Positions 25,967 to 36,008 of a DNA stretch of 64,000 nucleotides are shown here, in pieces. Source of the DNA: Akkermansiaceae bacterium UBA5688 (GTDB taxonomy: Bacteria > Verrucomicrobiota > Verrucomicrobiia > Verrucomicrobiales > Akkermansiaceae); contig DIHU01000219.1 in assembly GCA_002420315.1 (NCBI GenBank), forward strand, positions 31,890-95,889. Direction: 5' to 3'. The notes below the pieces were generated by a model. It was given only the letters and a program-made list of their open reading frames with translations, had not been told where the DNA came from and searched no databases. How positions within the stretch are numbered: the first letter of the stretch is position 1; every line of letters starts with the position of its first letter. A program made the translations under genes and the position numbers.

Positions 25967-26647
25967 GTGAGTATAGAAGAACGCTTAAACTTTACCTTTA
26001 AAAGCCAAACGCTTTTGGATGAGGCCTTGTCCCACCCCAGTCTTTCGTCAGAAATTCGTCCGGCACCGCCCGACAACCAACGACTTGAATACCTTGGAGA
26101 TGCTGTTGTCGAGCTCGTGATAAGCACCTATCTTTATCGCCGCTTCCCTGAATTCCAAGAAGGTGTCCTCACTAAACTTCGTGCTTCAGTAGTTTCAAAA
26201 CCTGCACTCGCGGCAGCGGCACGCACCATTGATTTAGGCAGCGCACTTTTCATGAGTAATGGTGAATCCGGAAGCGGAGGCCGGCATCGGGATTCCAACC
26301 TCGCAGATGCCCTAGAAGCAATCCTTGGTGCAATCTATCTAGACAGTGGTCTTGAAGCCGCCAAAGAGGTGGCTTTGCAACTTCTCAGCAATCAACTCGA
26401 AATCCTCAATCCTCAGAAAGCTCAAGGAAACGCCAAAGGCCAACTCCAAGAAATACTCCAACAATTAAACCCGGAGGCACCTGTATACGAAGTCATCTCA
26501 GAAGAAGGCCCCCCCCACGACCGAACCTTCGTCTGCGAGGTTACATGGAAAGGCAAACATTTAGGTCAGGGCTCTGGCCCTAGTAAAAAGTCAGCCGAAG
26601 CACAAGCTGCACAAGCTGCCCTCAACGCTCCTACTTGGAAAAGCTAA
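25967..26647 (+). CDS. rnc: ribonuclease III
   Basis: A 226-residue RNase III. The catalytic signature is [15 protein letters not shown], and the second acidic site is [20 protein letters not shown]-terminal double-stranded RNA-binding domain (about 155-222) ends with [15 protein letters not shown]. It cleaves structured RNA, including the rRNA precursor. The start is GTG at 25967 ([11 protein letters not shown]); an ATG two bases earlier is out of frame. It overlaps the convergent DUF1501 gene by 4 bases. Confidence 0.95.
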   Translation: MSIEERLNFTFKSQTLLDEALSHPSLSSEIRPAPPDNQRLEYLGDAVVELVISTYLYRRFPEFQEGVLTKLRASVVSKPALAAAARTIDLGSALFMSNGESGSGGRHRDSNLADALEAILGAIYLDSGLEAAKEVALQLLSNQLEILNPQKAQGNAKGQLQEILQQLNPEAPVYEVISEEGPPHDRTFVCEVTWKGKHLGQGSGPSKKSAEAQAAQAALNAPTWKS

Positions 26648-28101
26648 GCAAGGATCTTACGAATGACCTTCCTTGACTCCACTCCGGTCAGTCGCTCGTC
26701 GAGACCTTGATGCCTCAGAGTGAATCTCTCGTGGTCGATCCCGAGGCAGTGAAGAGCGGTAGCATTAATTTCATTAATATGCACCTTATCCTTGACCGGA
26801 TTATAAGAAAACTCATCTGTTTCTCCAACCTCGGTCCCTCCTTTAATCCCTCCTCCGGCCATCCACATACAGAAGTTTTTTGGGTGATGATCTCTTCCAT
26901 ACGTTTCACGGCTTAGCTTGCCTTGCGAATAAACAGTTCGCCCAAATTCCCCCCCCCAGATCACGAGAGTTTCATCCAACATTCCTCGTTGCTTGAGATC
27001 CTTAAGCAATCCGGCGCAAGCTTGATCTGTATCGAGACATTGGTTCCCTAACTCCTTTGGTAAATTCCCGTGAGAATCCCAACCACGGTGCATAATCTGG
27101 ACCACGCGAACACCCTTTTCCACTAAACGGCGAGCAAGGAGAGCACTTGAGGCAAAAGAGCCAGGTGTTTTTACACGTTCTCCATAAAGCCCTAGAGTCG
27201 ATTCTTTCTCATGGCTTAGGTCAGTCAACTCCGGCACGCTGGCCTGCATTCTGAATGCCATTTCATATTGCGAAATACGAGTCTGGATGTCTGGATCCCC
27301 GAACTTTTCAAAACCTCGTTGATTAAGTTTCCCCAGAGCATCGAGCATCGAGCGTCGATCCTGACGGTCAACTCCTGGCGGGTTTTCAAGATGCAAAACC
27401 GGATCATTACCCGATCTCAAAACAACACCGCTATTCCTCCCAGGTAAAAACCCGGGCCCCCACATTCGGCTAAATAGCGCCTGAGCATTCGACCCTTTCG
27501 GAAAGTTTGGTGTCAGAGCTACGAAGGCTGGAAGGTCTTCAGTTTCTGCTCCCAGGCCGTATGAAATCCATGACCCCATACTCGGCTTCCCCGGAACTTC
27601 GCTTCCGGTCATTACAAAAGTACAAGCCGGATCGTGATTAATTGCGTTGGAATGCACTGCTTTCACTACTGCAATATCATCGACAATTCCTGCAGTATGA
27701 GGTAACAACTCACTGACCCACCGCCCACATTCACCATGCTGGGTGAACTTGAATTTTGAAGGTGCGACCGGAAAACGACCCTGACCACTTGTCATAGTGG
27801 TAATCCGATTACCTAGAAAATCCTTCGGCAGATCTTTGTTAAATTGTTTGTGTAAATTCGGCTTATGATCCCAGGTATCAAGCTGCGAAGGTCCGCCATT
27901 CATATGCAAATAAATGACCGCCTTCGCCTTACCAGCAAAATGGGGAAGCGCAGGCAAACCGGGATGCATCGGAGACCCAGCTTGCGCGACATCACGGGAG
28001 GCCATCATTGACGCAAGTGCGACACCTCCAAGTCGCATCCCGTTATCACCAAAAAACTGGCGGCGAGTTTGCAATAGGTTCTTTTCAAAAAATGGGTCCA
28101 T
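26644..28101 (-). CDS. DUF1501 protein, Tat-type signal
   Basis: A 485-residue DUF1501 protein, a sulfatase/alkaline-phosphatase-fold family that is very common in Planctomycetes and Verrucomicrobia. It starts with a twin-arginine-like signal ([21 protein letters not shown]), suggesting export of a folded, probably metal-containing protein. Domain motifs include [48 protein letters not shown] and IWGGEFGRT. The frame extends to 28125, but the ATG at 28101 lies 10 bases after the partner's stop and directly before the signal. It is the usual partner of the DUF1549/1553 cytochrome upstream; the reaction is unknown. Confidence 0.9.
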   Translation of the reverse strand: MDPFFEKNLLQTRRQFFGDNGMRLGGVALASMMASRDVAQAGSPMHPGLPALPHFAGKAKAVIYLHMNGGPSQLDTWDHKPNLHKQFNKDLPKDFLGNRITTMTSGQGRFPVAPSKFKFTQHGECGRWVSELLPHTAGIVDDIAVVKAVHSNAINHDPACTFVMTGSEVPGKPSMGSWISYGLGAETEDLPAFVALTPNFPKGSNAQALFSRMWGPGFLPGRNSGVVLRSGNDPVLHLENPPGVDRQDRRSMLDALGKLNQRGFEKFGDPDIQTRISQYEMAFRMQASVPELTDLSHEKESTLGLYGERVKTPGSFASSALLARRLVEKGVRVVQIMHRGWDSHGNLPKELGNQCLDTDQACAGLLKDLKQRGMLDETLVIWGGEFGRTVYSQGKLSRETYGRDHHPKNFCMWMAGGGIKGGTEVGETDEFSYNPVKDKVHINEINATALHCLGIDHERFTLRHQGLDERLTGVESRKVIRKILA

Positions 28102-28111
28102 ATCAGTCAGA

Positions 28112-31100
28112 TCAATTACGAACAATAGCCTCGTCCATGTTTAAAATTAAATTGGCCACCAAAGACCATGCAGCCAGTTCAGATGAATTAAGATCTTTTG
28201 CAGGTTCAGATTCCCCAAAAGTAATAGCTTTCATCGCTTCCTCTGGAGCACTCTGATATTTATCAAATTGCTTTTCAAAGAACCCGGCAATGATCTTTTT
28301 CTCCTCCATTCCAGGCAACCTCGAAACGACACTTTTGAAAATAAAGTCTATCCTCTTTCCGCGATCGCTCGTGCTCTTCATAGCCCGTTCCCCCAATCCA
28401 CGTGCGGCTTCAAAATGCTGCACATCATTCATCAACTGCAAGGCCTGCAACGGTGTGTTACTCCGCTCACGCTTTACACAAAATTGCTCGCGAGCAGGGG
28501 CATCAAAGTTAGCGAACATCGGATGAGGAGCCGTCCGCTTAAAAAAGGTGTAAACCGATCTCCGATATAAGTCAGCCCCATTCCCTCGTTTATAAAACCG
28601 CGTGTTTGATCCCCCAAACGCAACCGGCTCCCAAATATTGGGGGGTTGATATGGCATAACACCCCGACCGCCCATTTTAAAATTCATCAAACCGCTTACA
28701 AACAAAGCCTGATCACGGAGTTGCTCAGCATCGAGACGGAATCTTGGCCCTCGAGCTAGGAAACGATTTTCAGGATCATTATCCCATCTTGGACTCGCCG
28801 CGGCACTCTCCTGTCGAAAGGTCTTTGTTAGCATTACCTCGCGTATGAGTGCTTTGACATTCCAACCATTAGCTTGAAAACGCAGAGCCAAATAGTCTAA
28901 TAGCTCAGGGTGACTAGGGAAATCTCCCTGAGTGCCAAAATCATGACTAGTCTTGACCAAGCCAATTCCAAAAAGCTGCTGCCAAAAACGATTCACCACA
29001 ACCCTAGCTGTCAATGGATTCTCTTGAGAAACCAGCCAGTTCGCAAGATCTAGACGGGTTGCTCGTTTCCCAGTTTTCACCAATGTGGGTAGAACTGAAG
29101 GGGTCCCAGGTTCCACCTTCTCGCCAGGTTGATTATACTCGCCGCGCTTCATCACATAGCTCTCACGAGGTTTGGGTAAATCTCGATATACAAAAGTTGA
29201 CGGTAGCCCTTTTTCATAGTTCGCCTGCTCACTCTCAACCTTTATCAGCTCCGTTCGTTTTGCCTCAAATTCTTTCCCTAAAGTCCCGCAGATCCGTGCG
29301 AGATAGTAATCTTTCAGAAGAGCCAACTCAGATGGTTTTCTTTCTTTCTCAATACCTTCTTGAAGCCACTGCCTCAAGGGTTCGGGAACTCCATTAACCT
29401 GCTTGGCTTTCCTCCATGCTAAAAACGAAGCCTTAGGATCAGTCGTAGGATCCTCGCTTCCAAGGACACCAAAATGATCAAAATAAGCGGTTCCTCCATG
29501 AACGGTAAAAGCAAACCCAACGATTTGCATTCCTGCCTTCAAACCCATCTTTTCACCAGGGACTTCTAGCCTTATCCACTTACCTGTCTCGGGCAATGGA
29601 CCAGCGACGAATCGCTGACTCGTCCCCTTTTTGCCAAAATCGATAATATCCGCTCCCCAAACTGCTCGATGATTCCACGCCGACCCATGAAACTGAATCA
29701 TCACTTCCTCCGGTGTATCCTTGGGGTCAAGATAGACGTGAAGAAAAAACCTAGATCCGCTAGGCACAGTCAAAGGAGCCGCACCCGATTCATAATAATC
29801 TTGGGCCATCTCTTTCCCTCCCCGCTTCAACGCCTTCTGCCCACTGAATACGGGCTGATCTACTAACGTCAGAGGATGACCAGAGTTTCCAACTTTCGCC
29901 CCATTTGGGAACTCATCTTCAAACCAAATAGCTTCCGTATCTTCAATCCGAACAGACGATTTATTCCCCGCTGGATCTTGGTATGAATTCCAAACTGGAA
30001 GCTTCTTCATTGATTGCACCACGCCATTACTCAGTTTATTAAACTCCGCAATTTTCGCCTCATAATTCTCAGCCTTCACCTTGATTACCGGAGCAGTTAG
30101 CAGACTGTTCCCATCCATTGCCGGATCGGCATTCGAATTAAAAAATGCATACAGGGAATAAAACTCCTTCTGGGAAATCGGGTCGTATTTATGATCGTGA
30201 CATGCCGCACATTGGGCTGTTAGCCCCAACCATACCTGCGCAGTAGTGCTCGCGCGATCCACCGCATAGCGAAAGATCAATTCCTCTTTAATGCTTCCAC
30301 CCTCACCACTTGTCACATTGCAACGGTTAAAGCCAGTGGCTACCAGTTGATCTACCTTTGGATTCGGCAATAAATCGCCTGCCAGCTGCTCGACTGTAAA
30401 ATCATCATAGGGGAGATTGTCATTGAATGATTTAATCACCCAATCGCGATACGCCCACATCTGACGCTCGTTATCTAAATGCATCCCGTGTGTATCACCA
30501 TAACGCGCGGCATCTAGCCAATGCCGCGCCATTTCTTCTCCGTAACGAGCAGAATCCAAATAGCGATTCACCATCCTCTCATAGGCTCCATCCGTTTGAT
30601 CAGACAAAAACCTATCTACCTCCTGAATTGTAGGAGGCAATCCTGAGAGCGCAAAACTCACTCTCCGAATCAAAACTTCCCGATTCGCTTCGGGCGATGG
30701 TTGCAGATTATTCTTTTTTAGGACAGATCCCACAAACCGATCTATCTCACTTCCCTGCCCTGGTGGTACGATTGGCATCACGGGAGACTCAAAAGCCCAG
30801 TGTTTTTGGTAGGATGCACCTCCTTCAATCCATCGCTTAATCAATCTTTTGTCCTCATTGCTCAGTGTCTTTCGCGAATCAGGCGGGGGCATCATCTTGT
30901 CTTCGTCATCCGAAATAATCCTTAGCCACAACTCACTTTCATCCGGTTTCCCTGCCACCAATGCTGCCTTTCCACGCCGCTTTTTTCGGAATGCTCCCTC
31001 CGGCGTATCAAGCCTTAACTTAGCCTCCCGCGAATCCTCGTCAATTCCGTGACACGTAAAGCACTTGTCCGAAAGAATTGGACGGATGTCCCGGTTGAAG

Positions 31101-31198
31101 TTTAAGACCTCGCTCCCGGTTGCAAAAAAGGACGACCCCAACATCAAAAAAACGCAAAAACCGCTCCGATAAATCACACGAGACTCTAGCAAAAACAT
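28112..31198 (-). CDS. planctomycete-type cytochrome c with DUF1549 and DUF1553
   Basis: A 1028-residue secreted protein. After a signal peptide it carries a planctomycete cytochrome c domain with haem motif CFTCHG (about residue 46). Next comes DUF1549, which contains [11 protein letters not shown], a second CxxCH-like site. A ~200-residue middle insert (around 440-570) with [13 protein letters not shown] and [11 protein letters not shown] looks like a carbohydrate-binding beta-sandwich. DUF1553 follows near the C-terminus ([27 protein letters not shown] and [15 protein letters not shown]). The pair with DUF1501 is a known, frequent two-gene unit. Its role is unresolved; electron transfer during polysaccharide oxidation is a common suggestion. 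Confidence 0.93.
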   Translation of the reverse strand: MFLLESRVIYRSGFCVFLMLGSSFFATGSEVLNFNRDIRPILSDKCFTCHGIDEDSREAKLRLDTPEGAFRKKRRGKAALVAGKPDESELWLRIISDDEDKMMPPPDSRKTLSNEDKRLIKRWIEGGASYQKHWAFESPVMPIVPPGQGSEIDRFVGSVLKKNNLQPSPEANREVLIRRVSFALSGLPPTIQEVDRFLSDQTDGAYERMVNRYLDSARYGEEMARHWLDAARYGDTHGMHLDNERQMWAYRDWVIKSFNDNLPYDDFTVEQLAGDLLPNPKVDQLVATGFNRCNVTSGEGGSIKEELIFRYAVDRASTTAQVWLGLTAQCAACHDHKYDPISQKEFYSLYAFFNSNADPAMDGNSLLTAPVIKVKAENYEAKIAEFNKLSNGVVQSMKKLPVWNSYQDPAGNKSSVRIEDTEAIWFEDEFPNGAKVGNSGHPLTLVDQPVFSGQKALKRGGKEMAQDYYESGAAPLTVPSGSRFFLHVYLDPKDTPEEVMIQFHGSAWNHRAVWGADIIDFGKKGTSQRFVAGPLPETGKWIRLEVPGEKMGLKAGMQIVGFAFTVHGGTAYFDHFGVLGSEDPTTDPKASFLAWRKAKQVNGVPEPLRQWLQEGIEKERKPSELALLKDYYLARICGTLGKEFEAKRTELIKVESEQANYEKGLPSTFVYRDLPKPRESYVMKRGEYNQPGEKVEPGTPSVLPTLVKTGKRATRLDLANWLVSQENPLTARVVVNRFWQQLFGIGLVKTSHDFGTQGDFPSHPELLDYLALRFQANGWNVKALIREVMLTKTFRQESAAASPRWDNDPENRFLARGPRFRLDAEQLRDQALFVSGLMNFKMGGRGVMPYQPPNIWEPVAFGGSNTRFYKRGNGADLYRRSVYTFFKRTAPHPMFANFDAPAREQFCVKRERSNTPLQALQLMNDVQHFEAARGLGERAMKSTSDRGKRIDFIFKSVVSRLPGMEEKKIIAGFFEKQFDKYQSAPEEAMKAITFGESEPAKDLNSSELAAWSLVANLILNMDEAIVRN

Positions 31199-31343
31199 TC
31201 CAAAGCGAAAACCCCAAAAATACGGCCCCTTTCCGTTTTCATTAGTGAACCGGAGAAACCTTTTGAATATTGGGAATCTTCAAGAAATAATCTAGACGCT
31301 GAAAAAATAGTGCTGCTGGTCCTCTTTTATCTCCACTTCGCAG

Positions 31344-32111
31344 TCAGTTGGAAATTCGGATCTCATTTGCTTGCAGTATTTTCTCGATTCCAGTCGCAGT
31401 CTGTAAGAGCAGCTCTCCTTGAGAAGACACTCCGGTAACTCGGCCCATTCTGGTAACCCCTCCCACATCAAGTCTCACATTATTCCCGTTTAAAACACAA
31501 CGCGCCGACCATGCGTCGAGCAACTCCGGAAAATCCGATCCTATCTGAGCAAGCCGTAACTCCAATCGACGAAGACAGCTAATGAGAACTTCCTCTCTCG
31601 AAATCTCCTCGCCCAACTCTAGAGCAAGGGAGGTTGCAGGGTGGACAAGCCCATTTGGAAAGCCCCTTACATTCACGTTCAATCCAACTCCCACCACCAC
31701 AAAACTCGAATCAGCCTCAACCAAGATTCCACAAATTTTTTTCCCTCCTACCCAAACATCATTCGGCCACTTCACTCCAGAAGACACCCCAAACGAATCA
31801 AGCCCCTCTGAAATCGCCAAACCCGCCGCTAACGCAAAGCGAGACCATAAAGTCGGGACTTCTTTAGGCCTAACGATCACGGTAAAAGCTAACCCCTCAC
31901 CTGGTGGACACACCCAAGGTTGTCCCCGCCTACCCCGCCCAGAGGTCTGACGTTCAGTCAAAATTACACTGAAGTTAGATGCGCCCTTGAACGCAAATTT
32001 TCGGGCTTCATCGTTCGTCGAACCACACTCAGGCAAAAATATCACCCGTTCACCCCACTCGGGCGAAAGCTCGTTCAGGGTTTCCCCACTCCACTCGACA
32101 TCACTCCCCAT
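31344..32111 (-). CDS. birA: biotin-protein ligase (monofunctional)
   Basis: A 255-residue ligase that makes biotinyl-AMP and attaches biotin to the acetyl-CoA carboxylase carrier. Motifs: STNDEARK near the start, TSGRGRRGQPWVCPPGEGLAF (the GRGRRG biotinyl-AMP loop), VKWPNDVWVGGKKICGIL and VVVGVGLNVN, then a C-terminal small domain (RLDVGGVTRMGRVTGVSSQG). There is no N-terminal helix-turn-helix, so it should not repress the biotin operon. The frame extends upstream to a TTG at 32132; I chose the ATG at 32111, which overlaps nadC by 11 bases. Confidence 0.92.
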   Translation of the reverse strand: MGSDVEWSGETLNELSPEWGERVIFLPECGSTNDEARKFAFKGASNFSVILTERQTSGRGRRGQPWVCPPGEGLAFTVIVRPKEVPTLWSRFALAAGLAISEGLDSFGVSSGVKWPNDVWVGGKKICGILVEADSSFVVVGVGLNVNVRGFPNGLVHPATSLALELGEEISREEVLISCLRRLELRLAQIGSDFPELLDAWSARCVLNGNNVRLDVGGVTRMGRVTGVSSQGELLLQTATGIEKILQANEIRISN

Positions 32112-32988
32112 CGGACAATTCTGTAAATTCAAGAGAGAGATCGAGCGCCACCGCTGAATGAGTTAAAGCCCCAACTGAAATAAAATCCACCCCGGTTTTC
32201 GCAATCTCTCCGACCGTTTCCAAATTCACTCCTCCGCTTGCCTCTAGTAAAGGCCGCTCCCCTTCTCGCATCCCTACCGCCAATCGTAGAGAGTCATTAG
32301 TCATATTATCCAATAGGATATGATCGACTCCATCTAACTTCAGAAAAACTTTAACCTGATCAAGTCGGTCAGCCTCTAGTTCGACTTCCACACCACTTTT
32401 CTCGGCACGCAATTTATTGATTGATTCCTGCAAGGCCTCAATGCCTCCTTCGGCAACCAAATGATTATCCTTCACCATCGCCCGGTCATAGAGCCCCATC
32501 CGATGGTTCGCTCCTCCGCCGGCAATCACCGCCGCTTTTTCCAAAGTTCGCCAACCCGGCGTTGTTTTTCGGGTATCAAGAATTTTCGCTCCCGTCCCGT
32601 CAGTCAATTCCACAAATTGGCGAGTCTTGGTCGCGACACCCGAAAGTCTCTGTAAGAAATTCAAAGCAACCCGCTCAGCTGTGAGAAGGGAACGGGCTTT
32701 GCCCCGAACCTCTATCACGTATGATCCCGGACTCACATGGTTTCCACTCTCTAGAAGGATCTTGACCGAAGTTTCATTATCAACCCTTTTAAAAACCTCT
32801 TCGGCGACTTCCACCCCCGCAACCACACCTTCAGATTTTGCCAGGATTAAACCACGCGCCTCGCGATGCTCCGGCACAAAATAAGACGAAGTCACATCTC
32901 CAGGGCCAATATCTTCTGCCAAAGCCAAATCAATCAAAGTAGAAGTTCTTTCGTCCACTCCAAAACCATAGCGAGGTGCCCCATCCAT
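32101..32988 (-). CDS. nadC: nicotinate-nucleotide pyrophosphorylase (quinolinate phosphoribosyltransferase)
   Basis: A 295-residue NadC that converts quinolinate and PRPP to nicotinate mononucleotide in NAD synthesis. Motifs: ALAEDIGPGDVTS at the N-terminus, LNFLQRLSGVATKT, ILDTRKTTPGWRTLEKAAVIAGGGANHRMGL (active-site arginines and histidine), MVKDNHL, DHILLDNM and EASGGVNL near the C-terminus. The frame extends to a TTG at 33036. The ATG at 32988 is preferred because it gives a normal family length. It overlaps birA at its end. nadA and nadB are not in the window. Confidence 0.94.
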   Translation of the reverse strand: MDGAPRYGFGVDERTSTLIDLALAEDIGPGDVTSSYFVPEHREARGLILAKSEGVVAGVEVAEEVFKRVDNETSVKILLESGNHVSPGSYVIEVRGKARSLLTAERVALNFLQRLSGVATKTRQFVELTDGTGAKILDTRKTTPGWRTLEKAAVIAGGGANHRMGLYDRAMVKDNHLVAEGGIEALQESINKLRAEKSGVEVELEADRLDQVKVFLKLDGVDHILLDNMTNDSLRLAVGMREGERPLLEASGGVNLETVGEIAKTGVDFISVGALTHSAVALDLSLEFTELSDGE

Positions 32989-33057
32989 ACCAGCGTTTTG
33001 GCGGTGTTTTGTGACTGGTATCTTGTCACAATCCAACGCACATTGAAGCGCACTTAA

Positions 33058-34452
33058 ATGTTAGTTATTTTTTCAAAACTCCCCACAACTCTCACCCTCG
33101 GTCTTGCCGCCGTCCTTGTCTCGTGCGAAGCCCTAAAAGGACCCAAGGCAATTAACTCTGGAACAATCGATTTGCCCGGAGCTTTTTCCCAAGCCAAATC
33201 CGGACAAAACGCAAAGATTTCCACCGGATGGATTAAGGAGTTTCGCGACTCCCGTATGACCAAAATTGTCAGGGAAGCCCTCGCTCACAATCAAGGACTC
33301 AAAGCCGCAGCTTATCGCCTCAAGGCTGCCCGCGAAGGAACTATTATCGGCCGAGCAAGCCGACTCCCTTCAGTCAATGCCTCAACCTCATATCGTAAAA
33401 CAGATAGCCAGGATATTTCCTCAAACGAGAACTATTCCATCTCTCTTAACGCCGTCTGGGAGCCTGACCTCTGGGGGCGACTTCGTAATCTCGATTATTC
33501 TGCTCGCGCAAATTACACCGCTTCGATAGCCGACTTCCGTGGCGCCAGACTTTCACTTGCAGCAAATACCGCAAAGGCTTGGTGTAATCTTGTCACATCG
33601 GAACAACAACTCGAACTCGCAAAAACCAACGTCGCGTCATTTAGTCAGGCTCTTATTGTTGTAGAGCGACGTTACAAGGCAAACACCCTTCGCTCCGTTG
33701 ATGTCCAATTCGCCCGCAACAATGTCGCCAACTCCAAACGTAGCTTAAGCGTTCGGCAGCTCGGCCGCGACAACGCCGCCCGGAATCTCGAAGTTCTGCT
33801 TGGGAGATATCCAGCTGCCACAATCAATTCATCGACCGACCTTCCCTACCTTTCAGAACGCATCCCCATCGGCCTTCCATCCAAACTCCTCGAGCGACGC
33901 CCCGATCTCGAGGCGGCCCGCGCCCGCCTCTTTGCCTCAGCTCAGAATGCTGAAGCGGCTCGTAAGAACCTTCTACCTAACCTTCGCCTAACAGGAGGCA
34001 CCTCAAATGGCGCAGATACCTTTAGACGCGCCCTAGATCCAAATTTTTTAGTTTATTCGATAGCTTCATCACTCGCACAAACAGTCTATCAAGGTGGTGC
34101 CTTAAGCGCACGCGCACGCGCTGCTCTCGAGCAAAATCGAGCCGTAATCGAAGATTATACCCGCCTTGCTTTACTGGCCTTCCGCGAAGTCGAGTCAGCC
34201 ATCGAAACAGATCGTTCGCTCACCGAACAAGAACGTTATCTTAGACAAGAGGTCAAACAATCTCAGCTCGCTGTTAAACGAGCTCTTTCTGACATAAGCC
34301 TTGGAATTGATGGAGCCTCTTTCCTAGAATACCTTGAAGCTCAACGGCGGGCAGAAGCTGCCGGCATCTCATTGATTCGACTCAAGAACCAAAGACTCCA
34401 AAACCGTATCGACCTCCATCTGGCCTTAGGCGGTGATTACTTTACAGAATAG
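33058..34452 (+). CDS. TolC-like outer-membrane efflux lipoprotein (NodT family)
   Basis: A 464-residue protein with a lipoprotein signal (TLGLAAVLVSCEAL, lipobox ending in Cys) and the outer-membrane efflux architecture of long helical hairpins. It has ISLNAVWEPDLWGRLRNL, the NodT/OprM hallmark, the repeats NAAEAARKNLLPNLRLTGG and VYQGGALSARARAALEQN, and LGGDYF at the very end. It should form a trimeric exit duct for a tripartite pump. No periplasmic adaptor or permease is next to it. It is an orphan, unlike the complete set at 55.5-61.3 kb, with which it shares family and style. Confidence 0.88.
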   Translation: MLVIFSKLPTTLTLGLAAVLVSCEALKGPKAINSGTIDLPGAFSQAKSGQNAKISTGWIKEFRDSRMTKIVREALAHNQGLKAAAYRLKAAREGTIIGRASRLPSVNASTSYRKTDSQDISSNENYSISLNAVWEPDLWGRLRNLDYSARANYTASIADFRGARLSLAANTAKAWCNLVTSEQQLELAKTNVASFSQALIVVERRYKANTLRSVDVQFARNNVANSKRSLSVRQLGRDNAARNLEVLLGRYPAATINSSTDLPYLSERIPIGLPSKLLERRPDLEAARARLFASAQNAEAARKNLLPNLRLTGGTSNGADTFRRALDPNFLVYSIASSLAQTVYQGGALSARARAALEQNRAVIEDYTRLALLAFREVESAIETDRSLTEQERYLRQEVKQSQLAVKRALSDISLGIDGASFLEYLEAQRRAEAAGISLIRLKNQRLQNRIDLHLALGGDYFTE

Positions 34453-34594
34453 CATTCCGAATTGGACTCCATCTCACTCATCGCAACCCTAAGGAGCTGT
34501 AGTTTTTATCCTACGGCAGGTCAAACTTCGCGGAAGACAAGCTCTTCGGACCAACCACAAAAAATTCTACGAAATTTTCCTTGATCAGATTCCT

Positions 34595-34621
34595 CATTAA
34601 CGCGAGTAACTCGCGTTAATG
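34595..34621. promoter_or_regulatory. 27-base perfect palindrome overlapping the start codon of the next gene
   Basis: Left arm CATTAACGCGAGT (34595-34607), central A (34608), right arm ACTCGCGTTAATG (34609-34621). The arms are perfectly complementary. The last three bases are the ATG of the His-rich outer-membrane protein at 34619. A dimeric repressor could bind here, or the RNA could fold into a hairpin that hides the start codon. No Shine-Dalgarno is visible, because the space it would occupy is the right arm itself. I see no second copy in the window. Function is inferred. Confidence 0.6.
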
Positions 34622-35770
34622 AAGCTGCTTTCCACTCTGGCGATTTTCACCAGTTCCTTGCTTGCAGACATTAGTCTTGATCCCACCTTTCACTTCAATG
34701 GGGTCATTGGGGACACCTCAGCCGAGTCGTTCAGCGAGATTGGAGGCCACGCCCACGATCCCAATGACAACTTTGCCGTTCAGGGTTTGGAGCCTGGGAT
34801 GAACCTTCGGGTCGATGACTGGCTCGCCGGTTTCACCAACATTAACATTTTCACGGATCCGAATCACGAGATTGATTGGGAACTCGAAGAAGCTTTCCTA
34901 AAGTTCAAAAATCTCCCGGGAGGCTTTGAAGTTCGTGGGGGGCGTATGCTCGCCCGAATGGGGCTTCAAAATAATCAGCACCTCCACACGTGGACTCTGA
35001 TCAACTCCAACCTCACCACTTCTCAGTTTCTTGGTGAGGAAGGTTTAATGAGCGAGGGAATCGAGCTAACCTGGCGAAAAGACTTCGATCGGGGATTCTT
35101 AGCAATCTCATCCAACTTTAGCAATACCGCTTCTCATCATCACCGTGATGATGAGGGCCACGGAGAGGACGAGCATGGGCACTCACCCGAAGACGCCTTT
35201 ATGGAAGACAACGTATTCGTGTCTCGATTACTCCTCAGCTACAACTGGAATGATTTTCATCAAAATATTCTGGGACTTAACACAGCATGGGGAAAAAACG
35301 GCTATCGTCGTAAAACCTCCATGCACTCGATCGATTACGCCTATACTTGGCGAGAAAATGGTATCGAACTAGGTGGACGGGAATTCTCTATCGGCGCCGA
35401 ATATTTTTATCGTGACGTCGAGTGGATGGGTGCAGACGACCCCACGCTCCGCGGAGCAACCTCACAGAATAGCTTAATGGCCTACATTAATTACCGTTTT
35501 CATCCACAATGGGTTGCTGGCCTCCGCTACGAATACCTGGCAGGAGCCAGCGGTGGGGCCGATATTCACCTGGGCGAAACCGAGTATGCTTCTTTCGAGT
35601 CCGCCAAGCGTGAACGCCTCACCATTGCTCTAACCCGCGAATTCCGCCACAGCGACCTCATGCTCTCTACTATCCGTCTCCAGTATTCCCACGATGACCT
35701 AGAGAACGAAAATGCTGATTCTATCTGGCTGCAATTCGGGTTCAATTTCGGTGGTCCCGAGATCCGCTAG
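34619..35770 (+). CDS. His-rich outer-membrane protein, predicted beta-barrel
   Basis: A 383-residue protein with a signal peptide (MKLLSTLAIFTSSLLA) and a run of amphipathic strands typical of an outer-membrane barrel. Strands of this type include FEVRGGRMLARMG, GFLAISSNF and MLSTIRLQYSHDD. Near residues 175-200 a loop carries HHHRDD, GHGEDEHGHS and other His/Asp/Glu clusters that could bind zinc, copper or nickel. The N-terminus has FSEIGGHAHDPND. I recognise the general type (metal-linked porin-like proteins of some Gram-negatives) but not a specific family. It has its own transcription signal region behind the TolC-like gene, 166 bases downstream of it, and the start lies in the palindrome. 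Confidence 0.65.
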   Translation: MKLLSTLAIFTSSLLADISLDPTFHFNGVIGDTSAESFSEIGGHAHDPNDNFAVQGLEPGMNLRVDDWLAGFTNINIFTDPNHEIDWELEEAFLKFKNLPGGFEVRGGRMLARMGLQNNQHLHTWTLINSNLTTSQFLGEEGLMSEGIELTWRKDFDRGFLAISSNFSNTASHHHRDDEGHGEDEHGHSPEDAFMEDNVFVSRLLLSYNWNDFHQNILGLNTAWGKNGYRRKTSMHSIDYAYTWRENGIELGGREFSIGAEYFYRDVEWMGADDPTLRGATSQNSLMAYINYRFHPQWVAGLRYEYLAGASGGADIHLGETEYASFESAKRERLTIALTREFRHSDLMLSTIRLQYSHDDLENENADSIWLQFGFNFGGPEIR

Positions 35771-36008
35771 CAAGCTTCCCATAGTGGATTCATTTAGTTT
35801 AAAATAGGGGTCATCACTACAGAATTCTCCTTTAAGGAACAAAGCCGAGGTTTTTTGGCAGATCGTGATTCAGCGAGAAATCACCACCATTGCCAGATCA
35901 TAGAACGATGAGAGATCCCTTTTATTTTAGAGTGAAGATAGCGCTAGAGAGGGATTTCTTTGATTTTCCATTGAAAAAAACCTCGCGGGCCTTTCTCCTC
36001 CCGGCCAT

